From: Chthoniobacterales bacterium
GTDB taxonomy: Bacteria > Verrucomicrobiota > Verrucomicrobiia > Chthoniobacterales > JACTMZ01
Reading direction: 5' to 3'
Length of the DNA stretch: 64,000 bases
Assembly (NCBI GenBank): GCA_018402585.1
Contig: JAGYIO010000006.1
Coordinates: 122,903-186,902, forward strand
The position numbers were made by a program, and so were the translations under genes. Positions 55,055-63,610 of this stretch are shown here, piece after piece; position 1 is the first letter of the stretch, and every line of letters starts with the position of its first letter. The notes beneath the pieces are model-generated. The model was given only the letters and a program-made list of their open reading frames with translations, searched no databases and was not told where the DNA came from.

Positions 55055-55630
55055 TCACCGCGGCGTCTCACTGCGCGGGGGCCGCAGATCAGCCCCCGGC
55101 GCCGCCAGCGCGGCCTTGCCCCGCCGCACCACCATCTCGGCCGCCACGTCCGTCCACTGCTTCTCGCTGACCACGGTACGCTCCGGACGGAAGACCGGCA
55201 CATACGTGGTGTAAACCTGCGGCACAGTCTCCCACTGCCCCTGGTTATTTTGCACCTGCTGGTACATGACGTTGCTCTGCGGAATGCTCTCCCAGCTGGC
55301 CGGAATCTGGTTGATGGTCTGACGCAGATCGAACCCCACCTTGCGGACCACCACCGCATCCGCCCCCTGCAAGCGCGCATTGTAGAGGAGCGCCTTGTTG
55401 ACAAACGGATAACCGCGATCGGACTGCAGGGCGAAGCGACCGATGACCCGATGCGGCCACGACGGAGGCTCGGAAAGCACCGGCACAGGCTCGCGCTTTT
55501 CCTTGGGCGGGTAGACCCGGTCGGTGGCCGGCGTGTAAAAGACCGTTGTTTCGCTTAACGGCGCGCATCCGGCCGCCGCCAAGACGATCAGCGGCATCAG
55601 GAGCAAGGACCGCAAGGCACCCGTCTGCAT
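55055..55630 (-). CDS. Lipoprotein of unknown function
   Basis: 191 residues. The signal ends in lipobox AAAGC (LMPLIVLAAAGCAPLSE). Following are PPSWPHRVIGRFALQSDRGYPFVNKALLYNARLQGADAVVVRKVGF, a compact alpha/beta part that resembles small outer-membrane lipoproteins which handle YjfB-like repeats (the LQGADAVVV pattern), and a long polar tail. No enzymatic motif. Probably co-transcribed with the downstream ADP-ribosylglycohydrolase. Confidence 0.75.
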   Translation of the reverse strand: MQTGALRSLLLMPLIVLAAAGCAPLSETTVFYTPATDRVYPPKEKREPVPVLSEPPSWPHRVIGRFALQSDRGYPFVNKALLYNARLQGADAVVVRKVGFDLRQTINQIPASWESIPQSNVMYQQVQNNQGQWETVPQVYTTYVPVFRPERTVVSEKQWTDVAAEMVVRRGKAALAAPGADLRPPRSETPR

Positions 55631-55742
55631 AGTTTCCCAACCTCGCCCTTAAAGCCTCCTCCCTCAATCCCCAACTTTAGCCCCCGACTTACGTAGTTTG
55701 ACACCGCCCCGCCGCTCCCGTAATTATTCCCTCTTTGCCGAT

Positions 55743-55815
55743 GGTGGCCGTAGCTCAATGGCAGAGCCCCGGATTGTGATTCCGGTTGTTGCGGGTTCGA
55801 ATCCCGTCGGCCACC
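55743..55815 (+). tRNA. tRNA-His (anticodon GTG)
   Basis: Acceptor GTGGCCG pairs CGGCCAC; an additional G at 55743 opposite C at 55815 gives the G-1:C73 pair that marks histidine tRNAs. Anticodon stem CCGGA/TCCGG around TTGTGAT yields GTG. T-arm GCGGG-TTCGAAT-CCCGT. CCA is not encoded. Confidence 0.97.
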
Positions 55816-56045
55816 CACCTTCTTTTGCTCGGCCGGCGCCACCTCAAGCTCCTGGGGAAAGTCGGCTCTTTCCGGGACCGTTTCCTTGAAATTCGGAAGT
55901 GTATCAAAAGTCCCCTTGGGGGCCCCAAAACCGGTCACCTTTTGTCACCTTCCCGGCCAAGTTACCCCGCAGCATCGCCAACGCCCCGGGCCTCTGCTGC
56001 TTTGAAAACCTCCGCAACTGAATGCTCTTCTCCCACCGCTACCGT

Positions 56046-56288
56046 TTAGAGTTCGGTGCCGAAAGGAACTGGCGAGGGAGTCAGGAAGGTTTTGCGCAAC
56101 GCACCCTCACCACAGGCTGTCATGTCAGCGAAACGCTTGAAGCACGGGCCGGCGGGCACCTCAGGGTCGGTAGCAAGCCACGACGCCAAAGACTCGATCG
56201 CATCAGCGCCGATCCTGCGCTCGTGGACAGGCAACACCAAGTGCTCAAACAAAGGCCTTGGGACATCTTTGCGTCGAACCTTCGGCAT
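56046..56288 (-). CDS. Small hypothetical protein, possible toxin-antitoxin partner
   Basis: 80 residues: MPKVRRKDVPRPLFEHLVL, RRIGADAIESLASWLATDPEVPAGPCFKRFADMTACGEGALRKTFLTP. The pattern of a small helical part, then NPEVP-like, then CGEG...TFL, is known to me from short conserved proteins found beside toxin-antitoxin genes, without an agreed name. Its ATG overlaps the stop of the upstream small gene (TGATG), so the two are one unit. Confidence 0.55.
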   Translation of the reverse strand: MPKVRRKDVPRPLFEHLVLPVHERRIGADAIESLASWLATDPEVPAGPCFKRFADMTACGEGALRKTFLTPSPVPFGTEL

Positions 56289-56509
56289 CAGGAGCCCGCA
56301 TAAAAACCGTCGACGATCTGCGCAGACAACCGGGCGGTCTCGGAGGGGCTTTTGTTTCCCGCCAAACGATGAGCTAACTTACCGAGCTCCTCCGGCGCCA
56401 TAGGCTGAGCAACCTCACCTCGCAGATCGGACAAAAAAGCAGCCACGTCGCCCAACTCGGCTGCGCTCAGCGACTCAATGCCCCTTTTGATTTCTTCAAC
56501 ACTCACCAT
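56288..56509 (-). CDS. Small helical antitoxin-like protein
   Basis: 73 residues from ATG 56509. VSVEEIKRGIESLSAAELGDVAAFLSDLRGE is typical of the N-terminal helices of small antitoxins, followed by a Lys/Leu/Ser region. It is translated just ahead of, and coupled with, the 80-residue protein. Whether the pair is a real toxin-antitoxin unit is unproven. Confidence 0.5.
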   Translation of the reverse strand: MVSVEEIKRGIESLSAAELGDVAAFLSDLRGEVAQPMAPEELGKLAHRLAGNKSPSETARLSAQIVDGFYAGS

Positions 56510-56670
56510 GACACAGTACTCGGCCAAAACCCACATTCAAGCGCAACCAAAACACGCACCCCTTGGGGAAGAGAGGACTACTTGAGTCAACGCAGCCCGC
56601 AAGGCGTTGCCGCGACTGTCCCTCAGTCCCTTCCTCGTCTTCCGTTTCCCATATGTTATGGATGCTTTAT

Positions 56671-56892
56671 GCCGTAACCATGCAAAACATTCTGCCACTT
56701 CTGGCACGGCCACAGAGGCGCGTCTGGGCGAGAGTTGACTAACTATTTGGTGAGCGAGTTGGCACGTCGCCAAGGGGGCACGGGCGTCCCGCCCGTCACG
56801 ACCCGACAACACGGCCGGGACGGCCGTGCCCCCTGGACAGACCGAGCCCAGCCGCGCTTTTATTGCGTCTTCAACGGCATGAAGACGGCTTA
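56671..56892. repeat. Dispersed palindromic repeat, copy B
   Basis: First of two tandem units with a 222-bp period, matching copy A (1-264) base for base over most of its length: GCCGTAACCATGCAAAACAT, then the CGTCTGGGCGAGAGTTGACT stretch, the GC arm pair, and the TATTGCGTCTTCAA end. The left flank (GCTTTATGCC) is already degenerate. Confidence 0.85.
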
Positions 56893-57116
56893 GCCGTAAC
56901 CATGCAAAACATTCTGCCATTTCTGGCACGGCAACAGAGGCGCGTCTGGGCGAGAGTTGACTAACTATTTGGTGAGCGAGTTGGCACGTCGCCAAGGGGG
57001 CACGGGCGTCCCGCCCGTCACGACCCGACAACACGGCCGGGACGGCCGTGCCCCCCTGGACAAACCGAACCAAGCCGCGCTTTTATTGCGTCTTCAATTG
57101 CATGGTTACGGCTTAG
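56893..57116. repeat. Dispersed palindromic repeat, copy C
   Basis: Second tandem unit, adjoining copy B. Arms GGGGGCACGGGCGTCCCGCC(CGT) at 56996-57018 and ACGGCCGGGACGGCCGTGCC(CCC) at 57033-57055 are inverted copies with compensating changes. It ends CATGGTTACGGCTTAG as copy A does. The 3' end of the large nuclease gene is only 34 bases further right. Confidence 0.85.
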
Positions 57117-57150
57117 TCTTTTGGTCCTCAGTCCCGCGCCCACTCCCCAC

Positions 57151-60100
57151 CTACGGATTGCTCAGCGTGCTTTGCAGGCGGAAGAACTTGCTACCCTCAC
57201 CACTGCCAATCGGGACGCGGAAAAGCTGGTGCTCGTGACCGATGGGAACACCGGATTGATCCGCGGCGCGCTGGCCGGCAACGGTAACTTGAGCAGGCCC
57301 TCCAAAATCCGAAAGATCGCCGACCGCCATACCGGCCACAACGAGACTGGGGTCGTCGGTGCGGATGACCGCGGACACGACAAGAGAGCCGGCCTCGATC
57401 GCCACAATCGGCCCCTCACCGCGCGATTCCGGACCCGCGGCACCGCCGATCGCGTAGGCGGCGAGGAGGACGGGTGATGAGGGCAGGCTGCCTGCATTCT
57501 GGCCGCTCCACTCCGCGTAGCTGGAACGCGCGATGTCGAGTTGCAGGGCTGCGGTGGTTTCGCCGCTGGCGTTGGCCGCACGCAGGACCACGCTGAAGCT
57601 TCCGCCCTCGGACGGACGTCCGGTGATGCGTCCGGGGACCTCTGGATCGAGAGTCAGGCCGGCCGGAAGATCCTCGATTTCAAGTTGGTCCGGAAGGTGC
57701 AAGGCGGTCAGCTGGTAGGTAAAGTTCTCCCCGACCCGCGCGGTGCCGAGCAGTGGGCTGGTAATGACCGGCCGCGGCAGGACCGGCGCGATGTAAGGAG
57801 TTACGACAATGTCGTCGAGGTTGGCGCGGCGGTTGGAGGTGCCCGCGGTGGCCGTGCGGATGCGCAAGCGGGCGGCCGAGGGTAGATCAAGGGTGGCGCT
57901 GAACGTGGCGACGTTTTCACCGGCGGTGAAGCGTCCGACTTCCTCCCACGTCACGCCTTGGTCCGTGCTGCGCTCCACAATCCACGGCACTTGGGCGTCC
58001 GTCCCGTAGCGGCGGTGTTGGAAGCTGACCGTGCCGAGGCCGGAAAGATCGGAGAGCATGGTCAGGGCGGAGGTGCCGTAGCCGCGCAGCCGCGCCGACT
58101 TGGTTCCGATCTTGAAGTCGTTGTCCAGATTGCCGATCAGCGCCTCGGTCAGATTCCAACTGAGACCGTCAAGCGACACATCTCCGCTGGCATAGCTTCC
58201 CTTGCTCGCGTTCTCGAAGCCTGTGCCATAGTCGACCCTAACCGCCACCTGCATTTCGACCATGCCATAGTTGATCGAGTCCGTCGGCGTGAAGACCACG
58301 CTGCGCGGGGCGAGGCCAAAGAGCGGCACGGAAGCTGGCTCCTTAAAAGCGAAGACTCCGGGCACGCTGGCCGCACCGCCGCTCAGGGTGGCGGCAGAGA
58401 GCGGTTGTCCGAGCCTGAGACCCGCGGCCACCGGGAGCGCCGTGATGGCCGGCGGTGCCTGGCCCACGGTGAGGATGAAGGAGCCGGTTCCCGCGCCGGC
58501 CGCATTGAGGGCAAGGACGCGGACGGTGAACGTGCCGGCCGTTTGCGGGGTCCCGCTGATCAGCCCACCGGGACTGCAAATCAGGCCGGGCGGCAAGTCC
58601 TCGGCTTCAAAAAAAGCGGGGTTGCCCGTGGCGGCGAGTTGGCGTTGGAAGGGTTGGCCGAGGGACACGGACGCGGGGTCGATGCCGCTGATCTCTGGTT
58701 TGTCGCCCGGCGGCTCGACCGACCAGTCGAGGCGGAAGTCGTCGATGGCCAGCCCGTGATCGCTGCCGGCATGATCGATATCGCGCCAGCGGAAGGTGAT
58801 CCAGGCCCCGGGGGCGAGGAGGAGGTCCAAGCCGGAGCTGACCGACAGGCGGTTGGCCGGATCGTTACCGTCGAGCAGACCGGACGTGGCGTTGTTGACC
58901 GGCGAGGTGAAGTCCAATGATGGCAAGAGATTCCAGGCCGCATTACTGCCCGGCGTAAGGTCGGACGCGGCGGAGCCGATCTGATATGACATGCTGACGG
59001 TCTGCGCCGCGCTGGTTGTGCCCCCGGAGCGCCACTGCTCGCCGACGAAGGAAAGCGAGGTGAAAGAGAGGAGCCCGGCCGTGTCATTGCGGAAGGCCAC
59101 ACCCCAGGCAAGGCTGCCCGTTCCGCCCGAGCCGATCGAGCCGAGGGCACGGTCTGTGCCGCCTGTTGGGCCGAAGCTGTAAAGTCCGCCGGTCAAGGAT
59201 CCGCCATCGCTCGAAACAATCGTCGTCGTGGTGGTGGTCACCGCGCGTTGGGCAAACCAGCCGGGCAGGGTGGAGTTGTCCGTCCAGTTGCTCGGACCCG
59301 CTGCGGGCAAGGTGTCGAAATCTTGCCGGTAGTGACCCGCGGCGGTGATGAAGGTGGAAGTGGTCTCCCCGGTCGACCTGCCCTGCGCATCAAGCACGAG
59401 GAGCGAGGCGGCTCCGCTTTCGTAGTTGGCGGCCAACCCGATGAGGCTGACCTCCTTGTCCCCATCGGCCAGGGTGTCGGAGGCAAGGTCCACCGCAAAT
59501 TCCGCGGAGGTCTGCCCGGGCTCAATGGTCACGTTGGCCGGAAGGTCGACGTCATCCGCCGCCGAGCCGATCTTGACCAGCCGCACGGTGACCGGTTGGG
59601 CCACGGCCACCGCGATGCGCACGCGACCGGTCACCGATTCACCCTCGACCACGGCGGACGGTGTCACCGTCACGGTGAGGGCCGGCAATTCCGAAAGCTC
59701 GCCGAAAATTTGTGCGACCAGTTCGGGACGGTCGACGAAAGGGTTCCGGTTGCCCTGGTATTGGGTGTAAATAAGGTGATTGCGCCGTTGCTCCGCCTCG
59801 CTGACCGGATCCTCGAGGTGCCATTGCAACAAGGTGGAGAGGAAAGCGAAGACCCCGGCGGCGGCGTTCGGTTCGTCGGAGAGTTCGAGGTCGACCGTGT
59901 TCGCGTCGCGTCCGTCATAGCGCACCGCCAGGTAGAACATGGCCCGGGCAAGGTCGCCCTTCTCCTCCGGCCGCGGCGTCCAGATACCGCCCTGCCCGCG
60001 GTAGTAATCGTAGAGGCACTCCAAGCAGTTCGGCGGGGTGCGCGCCGGGTCGGTCGGATGGAAAGGATCAGCTTGGTCATAGAAGCGGTTACCGCGGGAG

Positions 60101-60522
60101 GAATTGACCGAACCGCGGACCGGACGCAGATTGAAAAGGTCCGAGGTGTCAGCACCATCGTCACCTACGCCGATCGAACGCGGCCAGAGGTGCTCGCGCT
60201 CCCACGAATGCTCGGTGAACGACGGGTTGCCATCCCCCGCGGTGTCCCAAGCCGGAACGCTGCCGTTGCTGTAGATGAGCCGGACGTTGAACGGGTTGGC
60301 CGGATCCTGATCGAGAACCTTCAGTGCGTCCCACGCGTCGGTCACGCTCGAGGTGTAAGGAATGACCGTGTGGTTGCGGATGATGCTGTGCAACGCGGCC
60401 TTCAGGGCCGGTCCGGAAAGTCCCTCGGCTGCCGCATAGTATCCCGGCGGCGGGGTATATTGCGCCCGGCCCGAGGCTTGGAGCGCAATGAGCAGAAGAA
60501 AAATTATGCGGGCGAAAAACAT
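57151..60522 (-). CDS. Secreted endonuclease I with Calx-beta and Ig-like domains
   Basis: 1123 residues. A signal peptide (ARIIFLLLIALQASG) leads to an Endonuclease_1 (EndA/NucM) domain at ~residues 35-270: TEHSWEREHLWPRSIGV, DLFNLRPVRGSVNSSRGNRFYD and CLECLYDYYRG, with the catalytic-region His and Asn. Next are a Calx-beta domain (~280-375), a beta-rich secreted-protein domain (~390-600), two putative Ig (He_PIG) domains (GLISGTPQTAGTF and GRITGRPSEGGSF) flanking a carbohydrate-binding-like module, and an FFRLQ-type end seen in this phylum. It should digest external DNA, perhaps for nutrition, while held to surface or matrix. No PEP-CTERM signal. Confidence 0.88.
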   Translation of the reverse strand: MFFARIIFLLLIALQASGRAQYTPPPGYYAAAEGLSGPALKAALHSIIRNHTVIPYTSSVTDAWDALKVLDQDPANPFNVRLIYSNGSVPAWDTAGDGNPSFTEHSWEREHLWPRSIGVGDDGADTSDLFNLRPVRGSVNSSRGNRFYDQADPFHPTDPARTPPNCLECLYDYYRGQGGIWTPRPEEKGDLARAMFYLAVRYDGRDANTVDLELSDEPNAAAGVFAFLSTLLQWHLEDPVSEAEQRRNHLIYTQYQGNRNPFVDRPELVAQIFGELSELPALTVTVTPSAVVEGESVTGRVRIAVAVAQPVTVRLVKIGSAADDVDLPANVTIEPGQTSAEFAVDLASDTLADGDKEVSLIGLAANYESGAASLLVLDAQGRSTGETTSTFITAAGHYRQDFDTLPAAGPSNWTDNSTLPGWFAQRAVTTTTTTIVSSDGGSLTGGLYSFGPTGGTDRALGSIGSGGTGSLAWGVAFRNDTAGLLSFTSLSFVGEQWRSGGTTSAAQTVSMSYQIGSAASDLTPGSNAAWNLLPSLDFTSPVNNATSGLLDGNDPANRLSVSSGLDLLLAPGAWITFRWRDIDHAGSDHGLAIDDFRLDWSVEPPGDKPEISGIDPASVSLGQPFQRQLAATGNPAFFEAEDLPPGLICSPGGLISGTPQTAGTFTVRVLALNAAGAGTGSFILTVGQAPPAITALPVAAGLRLGQPLSAATLSGGAASVPGVFAFKEPASVPLFGLAPRSVVFTPTDSINYGMVEMQVAVRVDYGTGFENASKGSYASGDVSLDGLSWNLTEALIGNLDNDFKIGTKSARLRGYGTSALTMLSDLSGLGTVSFQHRRYGTDAQVPWIVERSTDQGVTWEEVGRFTAGENVATFSATLDLPSAARLRIRTATAGTSNRRANLDDIVVTPYIAPVLPRPVITSPLLGTARVGENFTYQLTALHLPDQLEIEDLPAGLTLDPEVPGRITGRPSEGGSFSVVLRAANASGETTAALQLDIARSSYAEWSGQNAGSLPSSPVLLAAYAIGGAAGPESRGEGPIVAIEAGSLVVSAVIRTDDPSLVVAGMAVGDLSDFGGPAQVTVAGQRAADQSGVPIGHEHQLFRVPIGSGEGSKFFRLQSTLSNP

Positions 60523-60723
60523 GGAATGCTTTGTCGTAAAGAGACTTAGTTTGAAAGTAGCCGCTTTCCAGCTCCAAGCAAGGGCGTCCCGCGCCCATTG
60601 ACCCCATCAAGCCTGTTTCCCGGCTGCCCCCGACCTCGGCTGGAGATTGAAAACCGAAAACTGAACACCGTCCGCCGAGGGACAAACATTAGCCACAGCC
60701 GAGCTTGCGAGACAGCCGAGACC

Positions 60724-60799
60724 CCGCAGGGCCGCAGGCAAATGGAAGAAGATGTCCGAAGATGGTTTCCCGCGGTGTGACCCCCGCGGGAAACAATTC
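60724..60799. repeat. Hairpin repeat H, copy 1
   Basis: A shared unit containing GCAAATGGAAGAAGATGT and then GTTTCCCGCGG-TGTGACCC-CCGCGGGAAAC, a perfect 11-bp stem (60765-60775 / 60784-60794). Copies 2 and 3 are at 62746-62822 and 63907-64000. It continues leftwards with GGACAAACATTAGCCAC, also seen before copy 2. Confidence 0.85.
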
Positions 60800-60951
60800 A
60801 CCTTCAGACTTGCCCAAGGGCGGTCTCTTCTGCGCTGAAGCTGCACCCGCCCGCATGCCTCCCTCGGTCCAGTTCTTTCCGAACTCGCCACACGTTTGCC
60901 TCCCGAGTAACTCGAGTTATGGAAGGGTCGTCGATTACTGCTTTGGACAGG

Positions 60952-60979
60952 GGGCACGGGCGTCTCGCCCGTCACGATC
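60952..60979. repeat. Single GC arm of the dispersed repeat family
   Basis: GGGGGCACGGGCGTCTCGCC then CGTCACGA, one mismatch from the arm in copies A-C. Flanked rightwards by degraded further arms (CACGGGCGTCCCGCCCG near 61027). Confidence 0.65.
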
Positions 60980-61660
60980 CAAACCCATCGGCAGGATGCC
61001 GATGCCACACCCCAATGATTTGGGTCACGGGCGTCCCGCCCGCATGGTCTTTCGGAAAACGGGCGAACCGGAGTCCCGCCCAAGCGGGACGTAGATAGCC
61101 CCATAGGCAAACGCCCGTTCCCCCTGGGCTTTGCCGCCCCAGTTACTCCCAGCACACGCCCGCCAATGCGCGGGTTCAGGGACTCCCGACTAACTCAATG
61201 AGAGTTACTCTCTCGAAAGGGAATAAAGACAGGCCACAGCCGAGCGCAGCGAGACAGACAGCTCGGAGAGCTGAGCGAAGCGGTCAAATGGAAGAAGATG
61301 AAAGAGGATAAGCGGGGCGCGCTGACACGCGCCCCGCTCATGGCATCTCTCCGAGGACTGTGTTTGCGCCGTGTCAGCGGCGCGAACACCATCTTCTGTT
61401 ATCCTCTTCCATTTGCCTACGGGCCGTTTGCCTTGGGGCCATCTGCGGTTCGTAGACTCGGCTGTGGCTTTCTGACCTCTGGCCTGCCCAAGCTCGCAGT
61501 CGACGCCGGCCCCAGTTACTCCCAGCACACACCCGCCAACGTGCGGGTTCAGAAACTCAGGGCCATCTCCGCAGACTACGGTTCAAGCCACACGTCACCG
61601 GGCGCCCCGCGCCTTGCCCCCAGCTGAACACTGAAAACTGAACACTGTCCAATGTCCACT

Positions 61661-61675
61661 GCGGCCTCTGGCCGC
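61661..61675. terminator. Small hairpin after the AbiEii-like gene
   Basis: GCGGCC-TCT-GGCCGC is a 6-bp perfect stem just past the stop of the minus-strand gene. A near copy (GCGGCC-TAC-GGCCGC) lies at 63119-63133 before the RelB-like gene, and both follow the string CTGAACACT, so this may rather be part of a repeat. Confidence 0.4.
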
Positions 61676-61682
61676 CTAGCCT

Positions 61683-62336
61683 TCAACTCAGGCTCTCCGC
61701 TCGAAGCGAGACTTGCGGCAGGTCGCCCACCCCGGCAACCGCAGCACACAACGTCTCCCGCACATCGGCCGGCACCGAAGACAAATCCCCACCGTCGAAG
61801 TAGGTCAGGGCCTTGAGCACAACCATCGGCGGCAGGTCGGGCGCGAAAAGCGACTCGGCGGCGGCCAAACCGTGCTCCAGCGGCAGGCCGGTCCCGAGAA
61901 TTGCGGCCACATCGAGATAGTCCTTCGCCTCGACCCTCTGCACGACAAGCTTCAGCTTAAAGGCGAGCAAATCCTCCAACGAGGCCGCGACGACCACGCC
62001 ATCTTCGGACGCCTCGGGCTCACCCACGCGCCCGACATTCAAGCCGCCGAAAAAAGAAACTTTGACCCCGCCGGACGAAAGCACGGTCAGGGACTCCGGT
62101 TCATCCTGCAGCACCGCGGCGGTGGCCAACCACGGCAAGGAACGTGTCAGCGCCGTGCGTTCGAGGGGATGATGCGTGAAGAAATCGAAATCGACCGAGT
62201 GACGATGGCCCAGACGCAGCGCGATAGCCGTGCCGCCATAAAGGACGAAACCCAGATCCCGCACCGGCGCCAATTCCGCCCAGAGCGCCATCTGAGACGC
62301 GGGAAGGATCGCGAAGCGTGGATGAAATTTCTTCAC
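61683..62336 (-). CDS. AbiEii/AbiGii-type nucleotidyltransferase (toxin candidate)
   Basis: 217 residues from GTG 62336. The nucleotidyltransferase core shows FVLYGGTAIALRLGHRHSVDFDFFTHHPL, the G-G-T-A-L and D-x-D metal site. Further marks are VVVAASLEDLLAFKLKLVVQRVEAKDYLDVAAIL, where the Lys and D-Y-x-D are typical. In known pairs such enzymes can add nucleotides to tRNA and are countered by AbiEi. Here the GTGA overlap ties it to a different small upstream gene. Confidence 0.85.
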   Translation of the reverse strand: MKKFHPRFAILPASQMALWAELAPVRDLGFVLYGGTAIALRLGHRHSVDFDFFTHHPLERTALTRSLPWLATAAVLQDEPESLTVLSSGGVKVSFFGGLNVGRVGEPEASEDGVVVAASLEDLLAFKLKLVVQRVEAKDYLDVAAILGTGLPLEHGLAAAESLFAPDLPPMVVLKALTYFDGGDLSSVPADVRETLCAAVAGVGDLPQVSLRAESLS

Positions 62337-62617
62337 GCGAAGCGTCGAACCGGCATGGCGGGCACGGCGCCGGACGCCGCCAGCCCGAGACGGCGGTGCC
62401 AAAAGTGCCAAGACCGCGGGGAAAACCACCCCGGTTCAGCGTGGCGGATCACCTCGGCCAAAGCGTCCGGGCCGGCGGCCTTCTCCAGCGAGCGCACATC
62501 GGCGAACGTGCCGAGCTCCATGACTTGCGCCATGACGCGCTGCGGACGCCGCGCCGCCTCCTCCGGGGTCTGCCACCAAATATATTTGGCCGCCCACTCG
62601 TGGATCGCCAGCTTCAT
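62333..62617 (-). CDS. Small partner protein of the AbiEii-like gene (antitoxin candidate)
   Basis: 94 residues: MKLAIHEWAAKYIWWQTPEEAARRPQRVMAQVMELGTFADVRSLE, then EVIRHAEPGWFSPRSWHFWHRRLGL. The MELGT--D and PGWFS-RSW-FW-RLG pattern is found in small genes just upstream of AbiEii-type transferases, and the overlap supports a coupled pair. It does not resemble classical AbiEi, which is larger and has a winged helix. Confidence 0.7.
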   Translation of the reverse strand: MKLAIHEWAAKYIWWQTPEEAARRPQRVMAQVMELGTFADVRSLEKAAGPDALAEVIRHAEPGWFSPRSWHFWHRRLGLAASGAVPAMPVRRFA

Positions 62618-63177
62618 CCCTTAAACGTAGCGCATTTCCACTGTCCATCCAAGTCGCTTCGACCACAGCCAAGCTAGCCTTCGGCCGGTTGAGAGCTGAG
62701 TTTGAAAGCTGAACCAGCAGCAAGCCGGACAAACATTAGCCACCGATGGAAGAAGATGTCAGAAGATGGTTTCCCGCGGTGTGACCCCCGCGGGAAACAA
62801 TTCCGTGCTCAGAACCGGACTCAATCCGCAACCTTGCGCATCAATCGGCGGCCCGCCTGACACTCTGCATTTTGCGTTTTTCATTCATCGCTTCCCTTCT
62901 GCTTCCCCCGCCTCTGGCTGAACACTGCAAACTGAACACTGCAAACTGCGGCCCCAGCCGCCCCCATCCGCGCCAATCGGTGGCCCCGTTTCCCTCCCGC
63001 TGAGCCGAGTCTGCGAACCGGAGGCGAAGCCGTAGATGGCCCAACGGCAAACGGCCCCCAGACAAAACTGCCAGCCGAGCAATGCGAGACGGTCTGCAAG
63101 CCAACTGATACTGAACACTGCGGCCTACGGCCGCTCCCTTGCCATCCAGCCGCGAAGACGGCACATTAAGTCAAAGT
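62618..63177. other. Non-coding stretch with repeats
   Basis: Contains hairpin repeat H copy 2, the strings CTGAACACTGCAAACTGAAC (from 62919) and ACTGATACTGAACACTG (63104-63120), and GCGGCC-TAC-GGCCGC (63119-63133). No gene-like frame on either strand. Confidence 0.65.
62746..62822. repeat. Hairpin repeat H, copy 2
   Basis: TGGAAGAAGATGTCAGAAGA followed by the 11-bp hairpin (62769-62779 / 62788-62798) and AATTCCGTGCTCAGAACCGG. The right part is shared with copy 3 and not with copy 1; the left part GGACAAACATTAGCCAC is shared with copy 1. Confidence 0.85.
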
Positions 63178-63363
63178 ATGAGCACCTTGATGGAAATCGA
63201 AGAGGCCGCCGCACAGTTGCCCTCGCCCGATTTCGTGCAACTGCTCGAGGATCTCCACGACCTCGCCACCGCACGGGTTGCTTTGGGCGAATTGACCAAG
63301 GACCCGACCGCCACCGTTGGTTGGGATCAACTCAAGCGCGAACTTGATGTCCTACACGGTTGA
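63178..63363 (+). CDS. RelB-like antitoxin
   Basis: 61 residues from ATG 63178: MSTLMEIEEAAAQLPSPDFVQLLEDLHDLATARVALGEL, ending WDQLKRELDVLHG. The C-terminal W-x-x-L/V-K-R-E-L is a common toxin-wrapping motif of Phd/RelB antitoxins. It overlaps the toxin gene by 17 bases. Confidence 0.78.
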   Translation: MSTLMEIEEAAAQLPSPDFVQLLEDLHDLATARVALGELTKDPTATVGWDQLKRELDVLHG

Positions 63364-63610
63364 GATCCTGCGCCGCGCGGAAAAGGCACTCCGCGATCTC
63401 ACCGACCGCAAACTTTACCACCGCCTGCGCGAAACTATCGACGTGCTCGCCAGCGAGCCTCGACCACATGGGTGCACCAAGCTCAGTGGCACCAGAAACC
63501 TTTACCGCGTCCGCGTCGGTGACCATCGCATCGTATACCAAGTCATCGACGATCGCCTGCTCGTCTTGGTCGTCGATATCGGCCACCGCCGCGAGATCTA
63601 CCGTGCGTGA
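63347..63610 (+). CDS. RelE/ParE-family toxin
   Basis: 87 residues from ATG 63347: SYTVEILRRAEKALRDLTDRKLYHRLRETIDVLASEPRPHGCTKLSGTRNLYRVRVGDHRIVYQVIDDRLLVLVVDIGHRREIY. This is a textbook RelE fold, with the catalytic Arg of RVGDHRIVY and GHRREIY. It should cut mRNA on the ribosome. Coupled with the RelB-like gene. Confidence 0.93.
   Translation: MSYTVEILRRAEKALRDLTDRKLYHRLRETIDVLASEPRPHGCTKLSGTRNLYRVRVGDHRIVYQVIDDRLLVLVVDIGHRREIYRA

Larger units (their letters stand above)
60523..61682. other. Repeat-rich non-coding stretch
   Basis: It holds one GTTTCCCGCGG hairpin repeat (60724-60799), a single GC arm (60952-60979), further degenerate CGGGCGTCCCGCCC strings to about 61110, a GGGGCGCG/CGCGCCCC stem (near 61314-61340), and AACACTGAAAACTGAACACT at 61627-61646. 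Many scattered open frames are on both strands, but none is gene-like. Confidence 0.7.

Noticed and set aside
55597..55938. Minus-strand open frame over tRNA-His
   Set aside because: Its RRDSNPQQPESQSGALPLSYGH stretch is the usual antisense-tRNA translation artefact.
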